Positions 62,617 to 64,000 of a stretch of DNA of 64,000 nt are shown one piece after another. The number at the start of each line of letters is the position of its first letter. The stretch's first letter is position 1. Origin of the DNA: an uncultured Saprospiraceae bacterium (GTDB lineage: Bacteria > Bacteroidota > Bacteroidia > Chitinophagales > Saprospiraceae); NCBI GenBank assembly GCA_938015595.1, contig CALLPI010000013.1:1-64000 (forward strand), written 5' to 3'. Made by a program: the position numbers and the translations under genes. Under the pieces are notes generated by a model. The model saw only the letters and a list, made by a program, of their open reading frames with translations. It did not search any database and was not told where the DNA came from.

Positions 62617-63279
62617 ATGCAGTTTTTCATAGATACGGCCAGCATTGACCAAATCAAGGAAGCGCGCGACCTGGGCATACTGGATGGCGTTACGACTAAC
62701 CCCTCCCTCATGGCTAAAGAGGGTATTACCGGCGAAGCCAACGTTTTGAAACACTACGAAAAAATCTGCCAACTGGTGGACGGAGATGTCAGCGCTGAGG
62801 TTATTGCTACTGACTTCGACGGCATGGTGGCCGAGGGCAAGCGCTTGTCGCTCATCGCACCTAATATTGTGGTAAAAGTGCCCATGATCAAAGAAGGTGT
62901 CAAGGCTTTGAGCTACTTCCGCGACAACGGCATTCGCACCAACTGTACCCTCGTGTTTTCTGCCGGGCAAGCCATACTCGCGGCCAAAGCCGGCGCCACC
63001 TACGTATCGCCTTTTATCGGTAGAATTGACGACATTAGCTGGGATGGTATGGATCTGATTCGACAGATTTCTGAAATTTACGCCACTCAAGGCTATGACA
63101 CCAGTATCCTAGCGGCTTCTATTCGCAATGCTAAACATATTGTGGATGCTGCACTCGCTGGCGCCAACGTGGTAACTTGCCCACTGGCGGCCATCCTGGG
63201 CTTGCTCAAACACCCTCTGACGGACATTGGCCTGGAGCAGTTCCTGGCCGACCACCGCAAGGCTGCATCTGCCACTTAG
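62617..63279 (+). CDS. tal: Transaldolase (short, TalC/FSA-like)
   Basis: 220 residues from ATG 62617 ([15 protein letters not shown]); the longer open frame reaches back into the SRP RNA and is excluded. It is of the compact class that includes E. coli FSA and the small transaldolases. Motifs: [17 protein letters not shown] near residue 22, [18 protein letters not shown] with the Schiff-base Lys, [29 protein letters not shown]. It transfers dihydroxyacetone units in the pentose-phosphate route or has fructose-6-phosphate aldolase activity; sequence alone does not separate these. A terminator follows at 63339-63369. Confidence 0.93.
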   Translation: MQFFIDTASIDQIKEARDLGILDGVTTNPSLMAKEGITGEANVLKHYEKICQLVDGDVSAEVIATDFDGMVAEGKRLSLIAPNIVVKVPMIKEGVKALSYFRDNGIRTNCTLVFSAGQAILAAKAGATYVSPFIGRIDDISWDGMDLIRQISEIYATQGYDTSILAASIRNAKHIVDAALAGANVVTCPLAAILGLLKHPLTDIGLEQFLADHRKAASAT

Positions 63280-63338
63280 GCTGATATCTTTTGACAAACG
63301 CATTCATTAGCAGAGGCTTTCTACATATACCAATTGTG

Positions 63339-63369
63339 CGAGGGGTCATTTTTTGGCCCCTCGTTTTTT
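63339..63369 (+). terminator. Intrinsic terminator of the transaldolase gene
   Basis: CGAGGGG (63339-63345) and CCCCTCG (63357-63363) form a perfect 7-bp stem followed by six T. Confidence 0.85.
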
Positions 63370-63420
63370 ATTATCACAAGCAAAATCACCTTACTTGGCA
63401 AGCAATACATAAAAATAAAC

Positions 63421-63452
63421 TTGCAAGTGCAGGACATTTGTAGCTATCTTTG
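63421..63452 (+). promoter_or_regulatory. Promoter of the unassigned transcription unit
   Basis: TTG (63421-63423) and TATCTTTG (63445-63452) are 21 bp apart, close to the TTTG / TAnnTTTG arrangement. A transcript would begin near 63459. Confidence 0.55.
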
Positions 63453-63458
63453 CAAAGC

Positions 63459-63758
63459 TGCATACCAAATCCGGCACTCGCCCGCTTTTCGAAGTTAATC
63501 TCGCGCTTGGCCCCCCCCACAGCGCACCATGCCCGAGCAAGCAAAACTCAGCCTCTCTGAGGCGCGTCACTCTTGATTAAGGCAGGTGCTTTTTCAAAAA
63601 AAAGAGGCGAAACAGGAATCAAACTATGTGACATAGTTTCTTTCATATTGGCGATTGGATTGTATGTTTTTTGCCCAAAGACCGCTTCCATGCGCAAGTG
63701 TAAATCGGTTTTTGGGATGGCCTCTCTCTCGATAGTTCGGGAGGGGGGCTTTTTTTTT
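63459..63758 (+). ncRNA. Candidate noncoding RNA of about 300 nt
   Basis: A promoter (63421-63452) and a strong terminator (63718-63758) bracket about 300 nt without a convincing protein. A 15-codon frame starts at ATG 63529; a longer frame from a TTG at 63573 runs through the terminator to 63881 and has no family resemblance. A perfect 8-bp hairpin AAACTATG/CATAGTTT lies at 63621-63639. It does not match RNase P, tmRNA or SRP signatures that I can recognise; 6S RNA was not excluded. A regulatory leader or a small RNA are the alternatives. Confidence 0.4.
63718..63758 (+). terminator. Intrinsic terminator of the candidate ncRNA
   Basis: Positions 63720-63730 (GCCTCTCTCTC) pair with 63739-63749 (GGGAGGGGGGC) in an 11-bp stem with three G-U pairs, then nine T at 63750-63758. 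Confidence 0.75.
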
Positions 63759-64000
63759 GGCACGATTTTTTCACTCAATCGTACAGGGCATATACAAGCG
63801 CCCAACTTGAGAAAAGGACTATTAGGCTACGCTATGGGAAGTACTGCCAGGGCTGGTTTTATACGGGGCTTGGATGCATGAAGAAGTCAAGGTGGGCAGT
63901 GTTTCATAAAGAGTGACGGATACCCACCGGATCAGGCGGGATCGCTATGCGGTTCCGCCTTTTTGTTACAGCGAAGTAGCATCCGTCTGGTAGGGTACAC
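63759..64000. other. Right edge with a second terminator-like hairpin
   Basis: No gene is supported. AGGCGG (63934-63939) and CCGCCT (63955-63960), with inner CGC/GCG, form a hairpin followed by four to five T (63960-63964) on the plus strand. It could terminate a second short transcript or any read-through of the first one. Confidence 0.45.

Noticed and set aside
63573-63881. 102-codon frame from a TTG at 63573
   Set aside because: It runs through the strong terminator at 63718-63758, contains homopolymer-derived residues and matches no known family.
1-64000. CRISPR arrays, transposases, phage modules, tRNA and rRNA genes
   Set aside because: I looked for regular spaced repeats, DDE/recombinase motifs, phage structural genes and the GGTTCGAATCC-type T-arm; none was convincing.

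Overview
The window is chromosomal DNA of a member of the Bacteroidota. The support is: Bacteroidota-type promoters (TAnnTTTG at -7, sometimes TTG/TTTG near -33) ahead of many genes; two PorP/SprF-family outer-membrane proteins of the type IX secretion/gliding apparatus; a 2366-residue adhesin ending in a type B gliding-motility C-terminal sorting domain; and typical families (DUF4834, GSCFA, DUF3127, GbsR-like regulator, short HscA-like Hsp70). KdsA and AnmK show a Gram-negative envelope with LPS and peptidoglycan recycling. The mix of HYR/Ig-rich adhesin, ASPIC/UnbV protein and DPP IV suggests a Saprospiria- or Chitinophagia-like lineage, but I cannot fix the genus.

Layout. 0.5-13 kb: a glycerate kinase fused to a LuxR-type HTH, a GMC oxidase, a GH73 muramidase, an OmpH/Skp chaperone, a short glucan phosphorylase, DUF3127, the DUF4834-RluA-RsmG operon, GSCFA, KdsA, a 4-helix membrane protein and an acyl-CoA ligase. 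13-24 kb: a surface cassette on the minus strand (giant adhesin, PorP/SprF, PD40-OmpA). 24-31 kb: gltX with a small conserved protein, a NodB deacetylase, dapD, an OB-fold lipoprotein and an ABC exporter. 31-40 kb: a HEAT-cyclophilin lipoprotein, an epimerase/AnmK/EF-G-like operon, alanine dehydrogenase with an SDR, a GbsR regulator and HscA. 41-51 kb: a decayed MNIO (DUF692) gene, an EamA transporter, gamma-carbonic anhydrase, an esterase, MoxR, an S24 repressor, a second PorP/SprF, YbjQ and DPP IV. 51-57 kb: ECF sigma, TetR, an SPFH lipoprotein, an ABC protein with degenerate ATPase motifs and a HlyD-type adaptor, all on the plus strand. 57-64 kb: an asparaginase-family lipoprotein, a Sua5-like protein, an ASPIC/UnbV FG-GAP lipoprotein, SRP RNA, transaldolase, and a terminated transcription unit without a convincing protein.

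Nothing here is a recognised defence island, prophage, insertion sequence or CRISPR array, and I found no tRNA or rRNA. Genes are densely packed; several convergent pairs overlap at their 3' ends. The parts most worth following up are the SPFH/degenerate-ABC/HlyD cluster, the kinase-HTH fusion, the HEAT-cyclophilin lipoprotein, the adhesin with insertions in its HYR domains, and the apparent noncoding transcript at 63.45-63.76 kb.
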